A DNA stretch of 64,000 bases, from assembly GCF_001182745.1 (NCBI RefSeq), contig NZ_LN868939.1, positions 1,302,001-1,366,000 on the forward strand. Reading direction: 5' to 3'. The stretch comes from Nocardia farcinica. GTDB taxonomy: Bacteria; Actinomycetota; Actinomycetes; Mycobacteriales; Mycobacteriaceae. Made by a program: the position numbers and the translations under genes. Below the pieces are notes generated by a model. The model saw nothing but the letters and a program-made list of their open reading frames with translations, searched no databases and was not told the DNA's origin. Positions 9,137 to 17,369 of the stretch are shown in pieces (the stretch's first letter is position 1; every line of letters starts with the position of its first letter).

Positions 9137-10279
9137 TCATGCCGTACGCCACAACCGGTTGTCGATGCCGGTGACCGCCGCGTAGTGATCCATGAGTTCG
9201 GTGCAGATCGCGGGCCAGGTGCGGTGCAGCACCGACTTGCGGGCCGCCGCGCCACAGCGGGCCCGCGCCCCCGGATCGCGCAGGGCCGCCACCGCGCTGG
9301 GCAGCAGCTCCTCGAAACGATCCACCGGCAGCAGATAGCCGTTGCGGCAGTGCGCGATCAGATCGCGCGGCCCGCCCGCGTCGGGGCCGATCACCGGCAC
9401 GCCGCTGGCCAGCGCCTCCTGCACGCCCTGGCAGAAGGTCTCGTGCTCTCCGGCGTGCACCATCACGTCCAGGCTCGCGTAGGCGGTGGCCAGTTCCTGC
9501 CCGCCGAGCTCGCCGGTGAACACCGCGTCGGGCATCAACCGCGCGAGCCGGGCGCGCTCGGGGCCGTCGCCGACGATCACCAGCCGCAGGCCAGGATCGT
9601 CGGCCAGCACCGCGAGCCGTTCCACGTGCTTCTCCGGCGCCAGCCTGCCGACGAAACCGACCAGCAGCCGGTCGCTGCCGCCGCGCCACCGCTCGCGCAG
9701 GGCGGCGCTGCGCGCCGACGGGGTGAAGCGGGCGATGTCCACGCCCCGCCCCCAGCGGTACACCCGCGGGATGCCGTGCGCGGCCAGATCCGCCGCCGCC
9801 GCGCGCGAGGGCGCCAGCGTGCGGGTGGCGCGCAGGTGGATGCGCCGGGTCCAGCTCCAGGCCGCCCGCCCGGCCAACCCGAGACCGTAGCTCTGCGCGA
9901 ACCCGGCCACGTCGGTCTGGTACACCGCGACCGTCGGCAGATCCAGCCGCAGCGCGGCCGCCAGACCACCGGCGCCGAGCAGGAACGGGGAGGCCAGGTG
10001 CACCACGTCGGCGTCGAAATCGGCGATCACGTCGGTGATGCCCGGCTGCGGCAGCCCCACCGGCAGCGAACTGATCTTCGGCACCATCACCGCGGGCACC
10101 CGGTACACCGGCACCCCGCCGTGCTCGCGCGGGGCCGGGGGCAGGCCGCGCGGGGTGTCCGGCGCGATCACCAGCGCCTGGTGGCCGTGCCGGGACAGGT
10201 GGTCGAGCACCCGGAGCACGGAGTTGACCACGCCGTTCATGTTCGGCAGGAACGACTCCGAAACGATGGCTACGCGCAC
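9137..10279 (-). CDS. GT4 glycosyltransferase, MgtA/PimB-like alpha-mannosyltransferase
   Basis: About 380 residues of a GT-B fold. [20 protein letters not shown] opens the N-terminal Rossmann domain. The C-terminal donor-binding domain shows [28 protein letters not shown] and the EX7E-type stretch ([22 protein letters not shown]). Synteny and sequence match Rv0557 (MgtA), a GDP-mannose-dependent transferase acting on a glucuronosyl-diacylglycerol or related lipomannan-type acceptor at the inner leaflet; the acceptor in this organism is inferred. I chose the GTG at 10279 because the fold begins there and CCTGGAG precedes it; an ATG at 10309 is also in frame. Confidence 0.85.
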   Translation of the reverse strand: MRVAIVSESFLPNMNGVVNSVLRVLDHLSRHGHQALVIAPDTPRGLPPAPREHGGVPVYRVPAVMVPKISSLPVGLPQPGITDVIADFDADVVHLASPFLLGAGGLAAALRLDLPTVAVYQTDVAGFAQSYGLGLAGRAAWSWTRRIHLRATRTLAPSRAAAADLAAHGIPRVYRWGRGVDIARFTPSARSAALRERWRGGSDRLLVGFVGRLAPEKHVERLAVLADDPGLRLVIVGDGPERARLARLMPDAVFTGELGGQELATAYASLDVMVHAGEHETFCQGVQEALASGVPVIGPDAGGPRDLIAHCRNGYLLPVDRFEELLPSAVAALRDPGARARCGAAARKSVLHRTWPAICTELMDHYAAVTGIDNRLWRTA

Positions 10280-10370
10280 GACTCCAGGGTGACCCGCGCG
10301 CCGCGCCACCGCGCCACACCGACGTGAAGGCTGCGGAAAGTTCCGGCGAACTCCTCGCCGTCGGCCCAGC

Positions 10371-10832
10371 TCAGTCGACCGCCACGGGTTCGCGCCTGCC
10401 CGCCTGCACCAGCAGCCACCACACCGGCAACGCCAGCAGCCAGGCCACCACGATCACCGACAGGGCGGGCTGGATGGCCACCCGCACGTCGCGCCCGGCC
10501 ACCCGCACCAGATCCGGATCGCTGCGGCTGTACTCGACGTTGATGCGCTCGCCCGCGGTGAGGTTGGTCGGATACAGCACGCCGACCTTCGGGTTGTGCG
10601 TCTCCCCGTCCGGGGTCACATACATCACCGCCGAGCGCAGCCTGCCCGCCGAGAGCACCTCGGCGGTGGTGACGCCCTTGTCCGAACTGATCAGATAGTC
10701 GTTGCGCCAGGCCGCGAACACCAGCAGCACCATGAGGACGCTGACCACGGTCGCCGCGGTGAGCACGCCGATCCTGGCCCGCCGCAGCCGGGTCGTCCGC
10801 ATTTCGGACTGGCTGGTTTCCGACACGGCCAC
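10371..10832 (-). CDS. DUF3592 membrane protein (Rv0556-like)
   Basis: 153 residues with two transmembrane helices, about residues 22-42 ([20 protein letters not shown]) and 122-143 ([20 protein letters not shown]), flanking an extracytoplasmic beta-rich domain containing [21 protein letters not shown]. This is the layout of DUF3592 proteins and of mycobacterial Rv0556, which occupies the same place between menD and mgtA. Its function is not known; conserved linkage suggests a role with the mannosyltransferase or the quinone genes. It starts at a GTG 33 bp from the divergent DUF2505 gene. Confidence 0.8.
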   Translation of the reverse strand: MAVSETSQSEMRTTRLRRARIGVLTAATVVSVLMVLLVFAAWRNDYLISSDKGVTTAEVLSAGRLRSAVMYVTPDGETHNPKVGVLYPTNLTAGERINVEYSRSDPDLVRVAGRDVRVAIQPALSVIVVAWLLALPVWWLLVQAGRREPVAVD

Positions 10833-10865
10833 AGGCTACCGAGGGGCTCGGCTACGGTGGCGGCC

Positions 10866-11369
10866 ATGTCCCGAAAATTCCGCTTCACCGTGCCGTACAG
10901 CGTTCCGGTCGAAGATCTGCACCGGGCACTCACCAGCGACGACGCCTGGCAGGCGCGTTTCGCCGAGGCGTCCACCGCGACGCTGGACATCTCCCATCCC
11001 GGCGGGCCGGGTACCGCCCGCATCCACATGACCGAACGAGCCCGCCGGGACAAGATCCCCGCCCTGGTGAGCAAGGTCCTCTCCGGCGAGCTCGTGTTCG
11101 ACCGCACCGACGACTGGCGCCCGCTCACCGGCGGTGCCGCCGAGGGCGATTTCCGGGTCACCACCAGCGGCATCACCGCCACCATGGCGGGCATCCAGCG
11201 GTTGCGCGGTACCGCGCAGGGCAGTGAGATCGAGGTCGACGGTTCGCTCGAGGTCAAGGTCCCCCTGGTCGGACGCGCCATCGAACCGCTGGCCGAACAG
11301 TTGCTGCACCGTGTGCTCGGCAGCGAACGCAAGTTCTTCGAACAGTGGTGTGCCCAGACCAGATCCTGA
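10866..11369 (+). CDS. DUF2505 family protein (lipid-binding START-like fold)
   Basis: 167 residues: SRKFRFTVPYSVPVEDLHRAL at the start, a central beta-sheet (GDFRVTTSGITATMAGIQRL, EIEVDGSLEVKVPLVG) and a long C-terminal helix EPLAEQLLHRVLGSERKFFEQW. This is the DUF2505 pattern, which has the SRPBCC/START cavity topology and is usually encoded singly in actinobacteria. No catalytic residues can be assigned. The ATG at 10866 is chosen because the family begins there; the upstream extension overlaps the divergent gene. It converges on the VOC gene with 10 bp between stops. Confidence 0.85.
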   Translation: MSRKFRFTVPYSVPVEDLHRALTSDDAWQARFAEASTATLDISHPGGPGTARIHMTERARRDKIPALVSKVLSGELVFDRTDDWRPLTGGAAEGDFRVTTSGITATMAGIQRLRGTAQGSEIEVDGSLEVKVPLVGRAIEPLAEQLLHRVLGSERKFFEQWCAQTRS

Positions 11370-11379
11370 CCCGGCGGCG

Positions 11380-11817
11380 TCAGCCCGCGACGTTCGGATC
11401 GAACTCCCGCCGCTCCACCAGCACCAGCCAGTTGCCGGAGTTGTCGCGGATGATCGCCTCGGTGCCGTAGGGCCGCTCCGCGGGCGGCTGGACGAACTCG
11501 ACGCCCTTGGCGGTGAGTTCCTCGAACGCCTTCTGGCAGTCGGGTGTGCGCAGGCCGAGCGCGCCGTGCGTGCCGTCGGCCAGGGCCCGCCGGGTGGCCT
11601 CGGCCAGCTGGGGATCCTGCGGCGGGCCGGGCACCATCAGGGTCACCTCGAGTTCGGGGTGGTCGGGGTGGGCCACGGTCACCCAGCGGAAACCGTTCTC
11701 GCCGAGGGTCACGTCGCTGGCCTCGACGAAGCCGAGCTTGTCGATGTACCACCGCTTGGCTTCGTCCTGATCGGTGACGTACACGGTGACCAGGGAAATG
11801 TTGGAGATCGTCGTCAT
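11380..11817 (-). CDS. VOC-family protein in operon with an AraC regulator
   Basis: 145 residues, one VOC module: ISLVTVYVTDQDEAKRWYIDKLGF opens the first beta-alpha-beta unit, ELEVTLMVPGPP lies mid-domain, and GTEAIIRDNSGNWLVLVERREF closes the second. It resembles PhnB/glyoxalase-like proteins without a known substrate. It begins 9 bp after the stop of an AraC-type regulator on the same strand and is presumably co-transcribed with it, an arrangement common for inducible detoxification genes. Confidence 0.88.
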   Translation of the reverse strand: MTTISNISLVTVYVTDQDEAKRWYIDKLGFVEASDVTLGENGFRWVTVAHPDHPELEVTLMVPGPPQDPQLAEATRRALADGTHGALGLRTPDCQKAFEELTAKGVEFVQPPAERPYGTEAIIRDNSGNWLVLVERREFDPNVAG

Positions 11818-11826
11818 GAGCCCAGG

Positions 11827-12297
11827 CTAGGGCGGCGGCGCCGGGCCGGGCTTCTCCGAAATTGCGGAGTTACCCGCCCGCGGCGTCACCCGGTCGGACA
11901 GGCCGTGCATGAAGACGTAGCAACCGGGGATGTGTGGTGCGCCGTGGGCGAACTTCGCCTGGTACTGCGCGGGCGTCATGCCGACGAGCTGGCGGAACTT
12001 GCTGCTGAACGAGCCAAGGCTGTGGTAGCCGACCAGCATGCACACCTCGGTGACGGTGAGGTTGGTCGCGCGCAGCAAATCCTGTGCCCGCTCGACGCGC
12101 CGCTCGGCCAGATACGCGCCCGGCGTCATGCCGTACACGGCGGCGAAGGCACGCAGGAAGTGATATTTGGAAATGCCCGCGGCGCGGGACAGTTCGTCGA
12201 GATTCAACGGCCGGTCGTACTGCCGGTCGATCAGGTCCCGCGCCCGGCGCAGGTGGGGGAGCAGATACAGCGGGGGCAGTCCGCTCGGGCGGGGCAC
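11827..12297 (-). CDS. AraC-family transcriptional regulator (short, HTH near the N-terminus)
   Basis: 156 residues. The AraC double helix-turn-helix begins almost at once: LRRARDLIDRQYDRPLNLDE, LSRAAGISKYHFLRAFAAVYGMTPGAYL for the first HTH and LTVTEVCMLVGYHSLGSFSSKFRQLVGMTPAQY for the second. There is no N-terminal ligand domain; about 40 residues follow the HTH (GCYVFMHGLSDRV), so sensing, if any, is C-terminal or through a partner. It starts at a GTG 7 bp after the menJ stop and precedes a VOC gene by 9 bp, so it may be read through from menJ. Confidence 0.88.
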   Translation of the reverse strand: MPRPSGLPPLYLLPHLRRARDLIDRQYDRPLNLDELSRAAGISKYHFLRAFAAVYGMTPGAYLAERRVERAQDLLRATNLTVTEVCMLVGYHSLGSFSSKFRQLVGMTPAQYQAKFAHGAPHIPGCYVFMHGLSDRVTPRAGNSAISEKPGPAPPP

Positions 12298-12304
12298 GGC
12301 GTCC

Positions 12305-13558
12305 CTAGGCGAACGGCGCCGGATCGTCGGCGCGCATCGACAGCCTGCCCGCGGTGCGCCAGGCCCGCGCGGTCAGGTCGACGTCCTCGTCGGTGACCAG
12401 GTTGCCCATCACCCGGACGGCGGTGCGCTGCAAGAACTTCGAGCGCATCACCGGCGGGCCGCCGGTGGGCACCATGCGCGGGTGGGTCGCCAGGCCGGCG
12501 ATCCGGCGGGCCACCGAGAAGGTGCGGCCGTAGCGGTCGCGCAGCAGTTGCGGCCACAGGTGCGTGAAGTCGTCGGCGTCGAGGATCCCGGCCAGCATGT
12601 GCCCGCCCTCGAGGCCGTAGTCGATGCCCTCGCCGTTGAGTGGGTTCACACAGCCCGCGGCATCGCCCACCAGCACCCAGTTGCGCCCGGCCACGTTCGA
12701 GACCGCGCCGCCCATCGGCAGCAGCGCCGAGGCCACCGCCCGCGGCTCGCCCTCGAACTGCCATTCCGCGTACCGCTGCGAGGTGTAGTGCCGCAGCAGC
12801 GATTTCAGCGCGACGTGGGAGGGCCGCCGCTCGGTGGCCAGCGAGCCGACACCGATGTTCACCTCGCCGTTGCCCAACGGGAACACCCAGCCGTACCCCG
12901 GCACCAGCGCGCCGTCGGCATCGCGCAACTCGAGGTGCGAGGTGATCCACTGATCGTCGCTGCGGCCGGAGCGGATGTAGGCCCGCGCGGCGGTGCCGTA
13001 GGCGAAGCGGCGGTGCCAGACCCGGCCGAGCTGCTTGCCGATCGGGGAGCGCACGCCGTCGGCGACCACCAGCACGTCACAGCCGACCGTGCGCGGGCCG
13101 GTCGCGGTCTCGAACGTCACACCGCTCACCCGCTCGCCCGCGCGCACCACCTCGAGCGCCTTGGTGCCGTCCACCATCGTGGCGCCGGATTTCACGGCCG
13201 TCTCGCGCAGCTTGTCGTCGAGTTCGGTGCGCGCGACGGCACTTCCGTAGGAGGGGAACGACCCGCCCGGCCAGGGCAGCAGCGCCTCGCGGCCGAAACC
13301 GGTCATCCGCAGGCCGTGGTTCACCGTGTGCGCGCGCAGCCAGCCACCGAGCCCGAGCAGCTCCAATTCCTTGGTCGCGCGGGGCGTGAGGCCGTCACCG
13401 CAGGTCTTGTCCCGGGGAAACACCGCCGCGTCGGTGAGCAGGACGTCGCGGCCCGCGCGCGCCGCCCAGGCCGCCGCCGCCGAACCGGCCGGGCCCGCAC
13501 CGACCACGAGCACCTCGACGCGATCGGGCAAGCCATCCTCCGAAGCCATGCGATCCAT
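12305..13558 (-). CDS. menJ: MenJ-type geranylgeranyl-reductase-family menaquinone reductase
   Basis: About 417 residues of an FAD-dependent oxidoreductase. VEVLVVGAGPAGSAAAAWAA is the N-terminal GXGXXG FAD site, DKTCGDGLTPRATKELELLG is the signature of the geranylgeranyl reductase family, and WVLVGDAAGCVNPLNGEGID is the second FAD motif. The M. tuberculosis orthologue by synteny, Rv0561c (MenJ), saturates the second isoprene unit of menaquinone. Nocardiae make partly saturated, end-cyclised menaquinones, so a reductase of this type fits. I start at ATG 13558 (MDRMASED), just before the Rossmann fold; ATG 13549 is an alternative. It is divergent from the polyprenyl synthase gene. Confidence 0.9.
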   Translation of the reverse strand: MDRMASEDGLPDRVEVLVVGAGPAGSAAAAWAARAGRDVLLTDAAVFPRDKTCGDGLTPRATKELELLGLGGWLRAHTVNHGLRMTGFGREALLPWPGGSFPSYGSAVARTELDDKLRETAVKSGATMVDGTKALEVVRAGERVSGVTFETATGPRTVGCDVLVVADGVRSPIGKQLGRVWHRRFAYGTAARAYIRSGRSDDQWITSHLELRDADGALVPGYGWVFPLGNGEVNIGVGSLATERRPSHVALKSLLRHYTSQRYAEWQFEGEPRAVASALLPMGGAVSNVAGRNWVLVGDAAGCVNPLNGEGIDYGLEGGHMLAGILDADDFTHLWPQLLRDRYGRTFSVARRIAGLATHPRMVPTGGPPVMRSKFLQRTAVRVMGNLVTDEDVDLTARAWRTAGRLSMRADDPAPFA

Positions 13559-13591
13559 AGTGGCACGCCGCCCGACCAGGCCGTCGCCGCG

Positions 13592-13621
13592 TGTGGAAAA
13601 GTGTGCCGGACACGCTAGGTT
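13592..13621 (+). promoter_or_regulatory. Candidate promoter for the polyprenyl synthase gene
   Basis: TGTGGA (13592-13597), an 18-bp spacer and TAGGTT (13616-13621) form a weak -35 and a good actinobacterial -10 (TANNNT). A GTG in the synthase frame lies at 13629, 7 nt past the -10, so transcription could be leaderless from that codon. Confidence 0.35.
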
Positions 13622-13658
13622 CTCTACCGTGGGGTCGGACGCGGCGCTGGGAGACGAG

Positions 13659-14696
13659 ATGAGCACATCGGCAGTGAGTGGCTCGGCAGTGAGTGGCTCG
13701 AGCACGGTGGTGGCCGGGGTCGAACTCGGTGACGCCGAGCTCGCCGCGACCGTGCGCAACGGCCTCGAAGAGGTCGAGAAGCTGCTGATCGCCGAACTCT
13801 CCGACGGCGAGGACTTCCTCCAGGACGCGGCCCTGCACCTGGCCAAGGCCGGCGGCAAGCGGTTCCGCCCGCTGTTCACCATCCTCACCGGTCAGCTCGG
13901 CCCGCGCCCCACCGACCCGGCGCTGATCACCGCGGGCACCGTCGTGGAACTGGTGCACCTGGCCACCCTCTACCACGACGATGTGATGGACGAGGCGACC
14001 ATGCGCCGCGGCGCCCCGAGCGTGAACTCCCGCTGGGGCAACAACATCGCCATCCTGGCCGGCGACTACCTGTTCGCGCACGCCTCCCGGCTCACCTCCA
14101 CGCTGGGCCCCGACGCGGTGCGCATCATCGCCGAGACCTTCGCCGAACTGGTCACCGGCCAGATGCGCGAGACGATGGGCGCGCGCGAGTCCCAGGACCC
14201 CGTCGAGCACTACCTGCGCGTGGTCTGGGAGAAGACGGGTTCGCTGATCGCGGCCGCGGGCCGGTTCGGCGGCACCTTCTCCGGCGCCGACACCGCGCAC
14301 ATCGAGCGGCTGGCCCGGCTCGGCGACGCGGTCGGCACCGCCTTCCAGATCTCCGACGACATCATCGACATCTCCTCGGCCTCCGAGCAGTCCGGCAAGA
14401 CGCCCGGCACCGACCTGCGCGAGGGCGTGCACACCCTGCCGGTGCTCTACGCGTTGCGCGAGGAAGGCGCCGAGGCCGACCGCCTGCGCACCCTGCTCGA
14501 CCATCCGCTGCACAGCGACGACGAGGTGGCCGAGGCACTCGAGCTGCTCGGCCGCTCCCAGGGCATGGTGCTGGCCAAGGAGAAGCTGCAGTCCTACGCC
14601 GATCAGGCCTACGCGGAACTGGCCGCGCTGCCCTCCGGCCCGGCCAACGACGCCCTCGAGCAACTGGTCCGCTACACCATCGAACGCGTCGGCTGA
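13659..14696 (+). CDS. grcC1: Long-chain polyprenyl diphosphate synthase (GrcC1-like)
   Basis: A 345-residue trans-prenyltransferase. GGKRFRPLFTILTGQLG is the entry motif; LYHDDVMDEATMRRGAPSVNS contains the first aspartate-rich motif DDVMD and FQISDDIIDISSASEQSGKTPG the second (DDIID); the chain-length floor residues before DDVMD are small, consistent with a long product. It condenses isopentenyl diphosphate onto an allylic primer, probably to make the menaquinone side chain, in keeping with divergent menJ and nearby menD and menG (compare Rv0562). The start is ATG 13659; a GTG at 13629 would add 10 residues and suits leaderless transcription. The first residues repeat AVSGS twice, from a 15-bp direct duplication. 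Confidence 0.92.
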   Translation: MSTSAVSGSAVSGSSTVVAGVELGDAELAATVRNGLEEVEKLLIAELSDGEDFLQDAALHLAKAGGKRFRPLFTILTGQLGPRPTDPALITAGTVVELVHLATLYHDDVMDEATMRRGAPSVNSRWGNNIAILAGDYLFAHASRLTSTLGPDAVRIIAETFAELVTGQMRETMGARESQDPVEHYLRVVWEKTGSLIAAAGRFGGTFSGADTAHIERLARLGDAVGTAFQISDDIIDISSASEQSGKTPGTDLREGVHTLPVLYALREEGAEADRLRTLLDHPLHSDDEVAEALELLGRSQGMVLAKEKLQSYADQAYAELAALPSGPANDALEQLVRYTIERVG

Positions 14697-14862
14697 GCGG
14701 GGTCGGCGCCCGGAGGCGGCAGCGCAGTGTGACCACGGAGGGCGCCCCGGCTCGGGCCGGCCAGCACAGCCTGAGCCGGGTCGGCGCCCGGAACTCCGGT
14801 GACTTCCGGTTCGTTGTCGGTATGTCAACGATCGACGGACGGGGGAGTGGGCAGGGAGGCGT

Positions 14863-15750
14863 ATGCACGGGCGCGGTTACGCGAACGGTCTCAAGACGTT
14901 CGGCCTGATGGTCGGGCTCTCGGCGTTGATCGTCTTCGCCGGGGCCATGTTCCGCAACACCACGATTCTCGTCGTCGCGATCCTGCTGGCCGTCGGGATG
15001 AACGCGTGGGCCTATTTCAACAGCGACCGCATCGCCCTGCGCGCGATGCACGCGCTACCGGTCAGCGAACTCGAGGCGCCGGTGATGTACCGGATCGTGC
15101 GGGAACTCGCGACCGCCGCGCGCCAGCCCATGCCGCGGCTCTACATCAGCCCCACGAACGCGCCCAACGCGTTCGCCACCGGGCGTAACCCGCGCCACGC
15201 CGCGGTCTGCTGCACCAGCGGCATCCTGCAGATCCTCGACGAGCGTGAGCTGCGCGCCGTGCTCGGGCACGAGCTCTCGCACGTCTACAACCGCGACATC
15301 CTGATCTCCTCGATCGCGGGCGCGCTGGCCGCCGTGGTCTCCGGCCTGGCGAATCTCGCGTTCTTCGCCGGCGCCTTCGGTGGCCGCGGCAACGGCGAGG
15401 GCCCCAACATGCTGGGTGTGTTGTTGGTCTCGTTGCTCGGCCCGATCGCCGCCACCCTGGTGAAGCTCGCGGTCTCGCGCTCGCGGGAGTACGAGGCGGA
15501 CCGCTCCGGCGCCGAACTCACCGGTGACCCGCTCGCGCTCGCCTCCGCGCTGCGCAAGCTCGAACGCGGCACCCAGGCCGCGCCGCTGCCGCCGGAACCG
15601 CAGCTGACCGCGCAGTCGCACCTGATGATCGCCAATCCGTTCCGCGCGGGCGAGCGGGCCGCCCGGCTGTTCTCCACGCACCCGCCGATGGCCGAGCGGA
15701 TCGCCCGGCTCGAGGAGATGGCGGGCGGGCGGTCCGGCGGCTACCGGTAG
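14863..15750 (+). CDS. htpX: HtpX membrane zinc metalloprotease
   Basis: A 295-residue M48B protease that degrades misfolded membrane proteins under stress. Two N-terminal membrane helices ([19 protein letters not shown] and [18 protein letters not shown]) precede the zinc site HELSH at residues 136-140; two further hydrophobic spans follow, and the third zinc ligand lies in REYEADRSG (about 208-216). All catalytic residues are present. The ATG has AGGGAGG upstream. It follows the polyprenyl synthase as in Rv0562-Rv0563, and its last 10 bp overlap the end of convergent yajQ. Confidence 0.95.
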   Translation: MHGRGYANGLKTFGLMVGLSALIVFAGAMFRNTTILVVAILLAVGMNAWAYFNSDRIALRAMHALPVSELEAPVMYRIVRELATAARQPMPRLYISPTNAPNAFATGRNPRHAAVCCTSGILQILDERELRAVLGHELSHVYNRDILISSIAGALAAVVSGLANLAFFAGAFGGRGNGEGPNMLGVLLVSLLGPIAATLVKLAVSRSREYEADRSGAELTGDPLALASALRKLERGTQAAPLPPEPQLTAQSHLMIANPFRAGERAARLFSTHPPMAERIARLEEMAGGRSGGYR

Positions 15751-16232
15751 TTCACGAACTGCAGGGCGATCCCGAAGTCCTCGCTCTTGAGCAGCGCGAT
15801 GACCGCCTGTAGGTCGTCGCGCTTCTTGCTGCTCACCCGCAGCTCGTCGCCCTGGATCTGGGCCTTGACGCCCTTGGGGCCCTCGTCGCGGATCTTCTTG
15901 CTGATCTTCTTCGCGTGCTCGGCGTCGATGCCCTGCACCAGGGTGCCGGTGATCTTGTAGGTCTTGCCGGAGGCGACCGGCTCGCCGGCGTCGAACGCCT
16001 TCAGCGAGATGTCGCGGCGGATGAGCTTCTCCTTGAACACCTCGAGCGCGGCCTTCACGCGCTCCTCCGCCTCGGCCGTCAGCACGATCTTGTCCTCGCC
16101 GGACCATTCGATCTTCGCCCCGGTGCCGCGGAAGTCGTAGCGGGTGTTCAGCTCCTTCTCCGCCTGATGCAGGGCGTTGTCGACCTCCTGCCGGTCGACC
16201 TTGCTGACGACATCGAAAGACGAATCGGCCAC
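15741..16232 (-). CDS. yajQ: YajQ-family nucleotide-binding protein
   Basis: 163 residues matching the UPF0234/YajQ family nearly end to end: [56 protein letters not shown] and the C-terminal [19 protein letters not shown]. YajQ proteins bind GTP/ATP, tRNA or c-di-GMP in different bacteria; the role here is undetermined. The GTG at 16232 is selected over an upstream ATG (16268) because AGGAG lies at the proper spacing and the family starts with this residue. It converges on htpX with a 10-bp overlap of the coding ends. Confidence 0.92.
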   Translation of the reverse strand: MADSSFDVVSKVDRQEVDNALHQAEKELNTRYDFRGTGAKIEWSGEDKIVLTAEAEERVKAALEVFKEKLIRRDISLKAFDAGEPVASGKTYKITGTLVQGIDAEHAKKISKKIRDEGPKGVKAQIQGDELRVSSKKRDDLQAVIALLKSEDFGIALQFVNYR

Positions 16233-16382
16233 ACTGCGCTCCTGTTCCTCACGGATCCGACGGCTCACGGGTCCGCACCGCCCACCGGGGCCGCGGACAC
16301 GGGCAACGTCGGCACACTACCCGGACAGTTCTACTCCCCTCGCCCGCGCGTGGCCGCGCCGCCATGCCGCCTGCCAGCCGGT

Positions 16383-16411
16383 TTGCATTTCGGACGGGGG
16401 TACGTTGTATT
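16383..16411 (+). promoter_or_regulatory. Promoter of tRNA-Tyr
   Basis: TTGCAT (16383-16388), 17-bp spacer and TGTATT (16406-16411) lie 27 bp before the mature tRNA 5' end, a good sigma-A-like arrangement for a stable RNA gene. Confidence 0.6.
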
Positions 16412-16437
16412 CTGCTCTCCGCACCCGAACGGTGAAC

Positions 16438-16520
16438 GGCAGGTTGCCCGAGCGGCCAATGGGAGCAGACTGTAAATCTGTCGGTGAAAGCCTACGTAGG
16501 TTCGAATCCTACACCTGCCA
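16438..16520 (+). tRNA. tRNA-Tyr (anticodon GTA)
   Basis: An 83-nt class II tRNA. The acceptor stem GGCAGGT pairs with ACCTGCC, the anticodon loop CTGTAAA sits between CAGA and TCTG and gives GTA, a long variable arm follows as expected for bacterial tRNA-Tyr, and the T arm carries GTTCGAATC. The 3' CCA is not encoded. It has its own promoter and terminator. Confidence 0.97.
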
Positions 16521-16527
16521 CCCATAT

Positions 16528-16575
16528 CGAAAACGAGCCTCAGATGCGGAGAACCGCATGTGGGGCTCGTTTTCG
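16528..16575 (+). terminator. Terminator after tRNA-Tyr
   Basis: A nested hairpin: CGAAAACGAGCC (16528-16539) pairs with GGCTCGTTTTCG (16564-16575), and inside it ATGCGG pairs with CCGCAT around an AGAA loop. The T run is built into the 3' arm, so the signal would work in both directions. Confidence 0.8.
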
Positions 16576-16698
16576 TTGGGGCGGTCGGCCGGTCTGCCAC
16601 CGGCTCGGCGCCGCGGTGTGCGCGAACGGCCGAGAGGGACCCCCGACGGACGGCGAAGTCGGGCAGAGACGCCGAAAAGCCCGCGCTGACCAGCCAAT

Positions 16699-16726
16699 TT
16701 GGAAGTATCGGCGGCCAGTGTGTAAT
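16699..16726 (+). promoter_or_regulatory. Candidate promoter for tRNA-Thr/tRNA-Met/rpmG
   Basis: TTGGAA (16699-16704), 16-bp spacer and TGTAAT (16721-16726), 73 bp before tRNA-Thr. No other good hexamer pair is visible before tRNA-Thr, and no terminator separates tRNA-Thr, tRNA-Met and rpmG, so the three may form one transcript. Confidence 0.45.
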
Positions 16727-16799
16727 CTCGTTCAAGGCTTCACCGCCCCGGGGTCGCGAGTCAGTGATGAGCGAGCGACATCGGAGCGGATGTAGTCAT

Positions 16800-16872
16800 G
16801 CCCCCTTAGCTCAGTCGGCAGAGCGTTTCCATGGTAAGGAAAAGGTCAACGGTTCGATTCCGTTAGGGGGCT
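16800..16872 (+). tRNA. tRNA-Thr (anticodon GGT)
   Basis: 73 nt. The acceptor stem GCCCCCT pairs with AGGGGGC; the D arm is TAGCTCAGTCGGCAGAGC; the anticodon loop in TTTCCATGGTAAGGAAA exposes GGT; the T arm is standard (GGTTCGATTCC). The 3' CCA is not encoded. Confidence 0.97.
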
Positions 16873-16941
16873 CGCCGGATTGCCGGTGGTGTCCGACTCG
16901 GCAACCTCGCCGCGGCGTCGCCGCTGGCAAGACCGCGCAAT

Positions 16942-17014
16942 GGCGGTGTAGCTCAGGCGGTAGAGCAAACGACTCATAATCGTTGTGTCGCCGGTTCGAG
17001 TCCGGCCATCGCTA
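16942..17014 (+). tRNA. tRNA-Met (anticodon CAT, elongator type)
   Basis: 73 nt. The acceptor stem GGCGGTG pairs with CATCGCT (two G-U wobbles including the first pair), the D arm is TAGCTCAGGCGGTAGAGC, the anticodon loop in ACGACTCATAATCGT gives CAT, and the T arm is GCCGG-loop-CCGGC. The 5' end is paired (although by wobble) and no three consecutive G-C pairs close the anticodon stem, so it is an elongator rather than the initiator. It lies 42 bp before rpmG. Confidence 0.93.
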
Positions 17015-17056
17015 CCCATACTGATTAATCAGGTCGACCGGAAAGAAGGCATAGTC

Positions 17057-17227
17057 GTGGCCGCGAAGTCCACCGATGTCCGGCCAAAGATCACCTTGGC
17101 CTGCGAGCAGTGCAAGCACCGCAACTACATCACGAAGAAGAACCGGCGTAACGACCCGGATCGGCTGGAGCTGAAGAAGTTCTGCCCGAACTGCGGCACC
17201 CACCGGGCGCATCGCGAATCCCGCTGA
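17057..17227 (+). CDS. rpmG: 50S ribosomal protein L33, zinc-binding form
   Basis: 56 residues from a GTG start preceded by GAAAGAAGG. It keeps both zinc pairs, CEQC (about residues 16-19) and CPNC (about 43-46), so it is the C+ paralogue used when zinc is sufficient; many actinobacteria also have a cysteine-free C- copy elsewhere. [18 protein letters not shown] is the L33 core. As in M. tuberculosis (rpmG2-hadA-hadB) it sits directly before the mycolate dehydratase gene, here separated by a 12-bp-stem hairpin. Confidence 0.96.
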
Positions 17228-17261
17228 TCTCTCGCACGCGTGACATCCACCGCGTGATGGC

Positions 17262-17289
17262 CAGGGCCGGACGACATCGTCCGGCCCTG
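17262..17289 (+). terminator. Hairpin after rpmG, probable terminator
   Basis: A perfect 12-bp stem, CAGGGCCGGACG with CGTCCGGCCCTG, closes on the tetranucleotide ACAT. No T run follows, as is common for actinobacterial terminators. Confidence 0.7.
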
Positions 17290-17369
17290 AGCGCTATCTG
17301 CGGTGGGCTCTCCTCGGTGTACGCCCCGGCCGACCCCCTGCCCGGGGGTCAGATAGGTACAGTCCTCCC

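Noticed and set aside
16331..16979. Several short open frames over the tRNA-Tyr/tRNA-Thr/tRNA-Met region
   Set aside because: They run across mature tRNAs and a terminator, and have no recognisable protein features.
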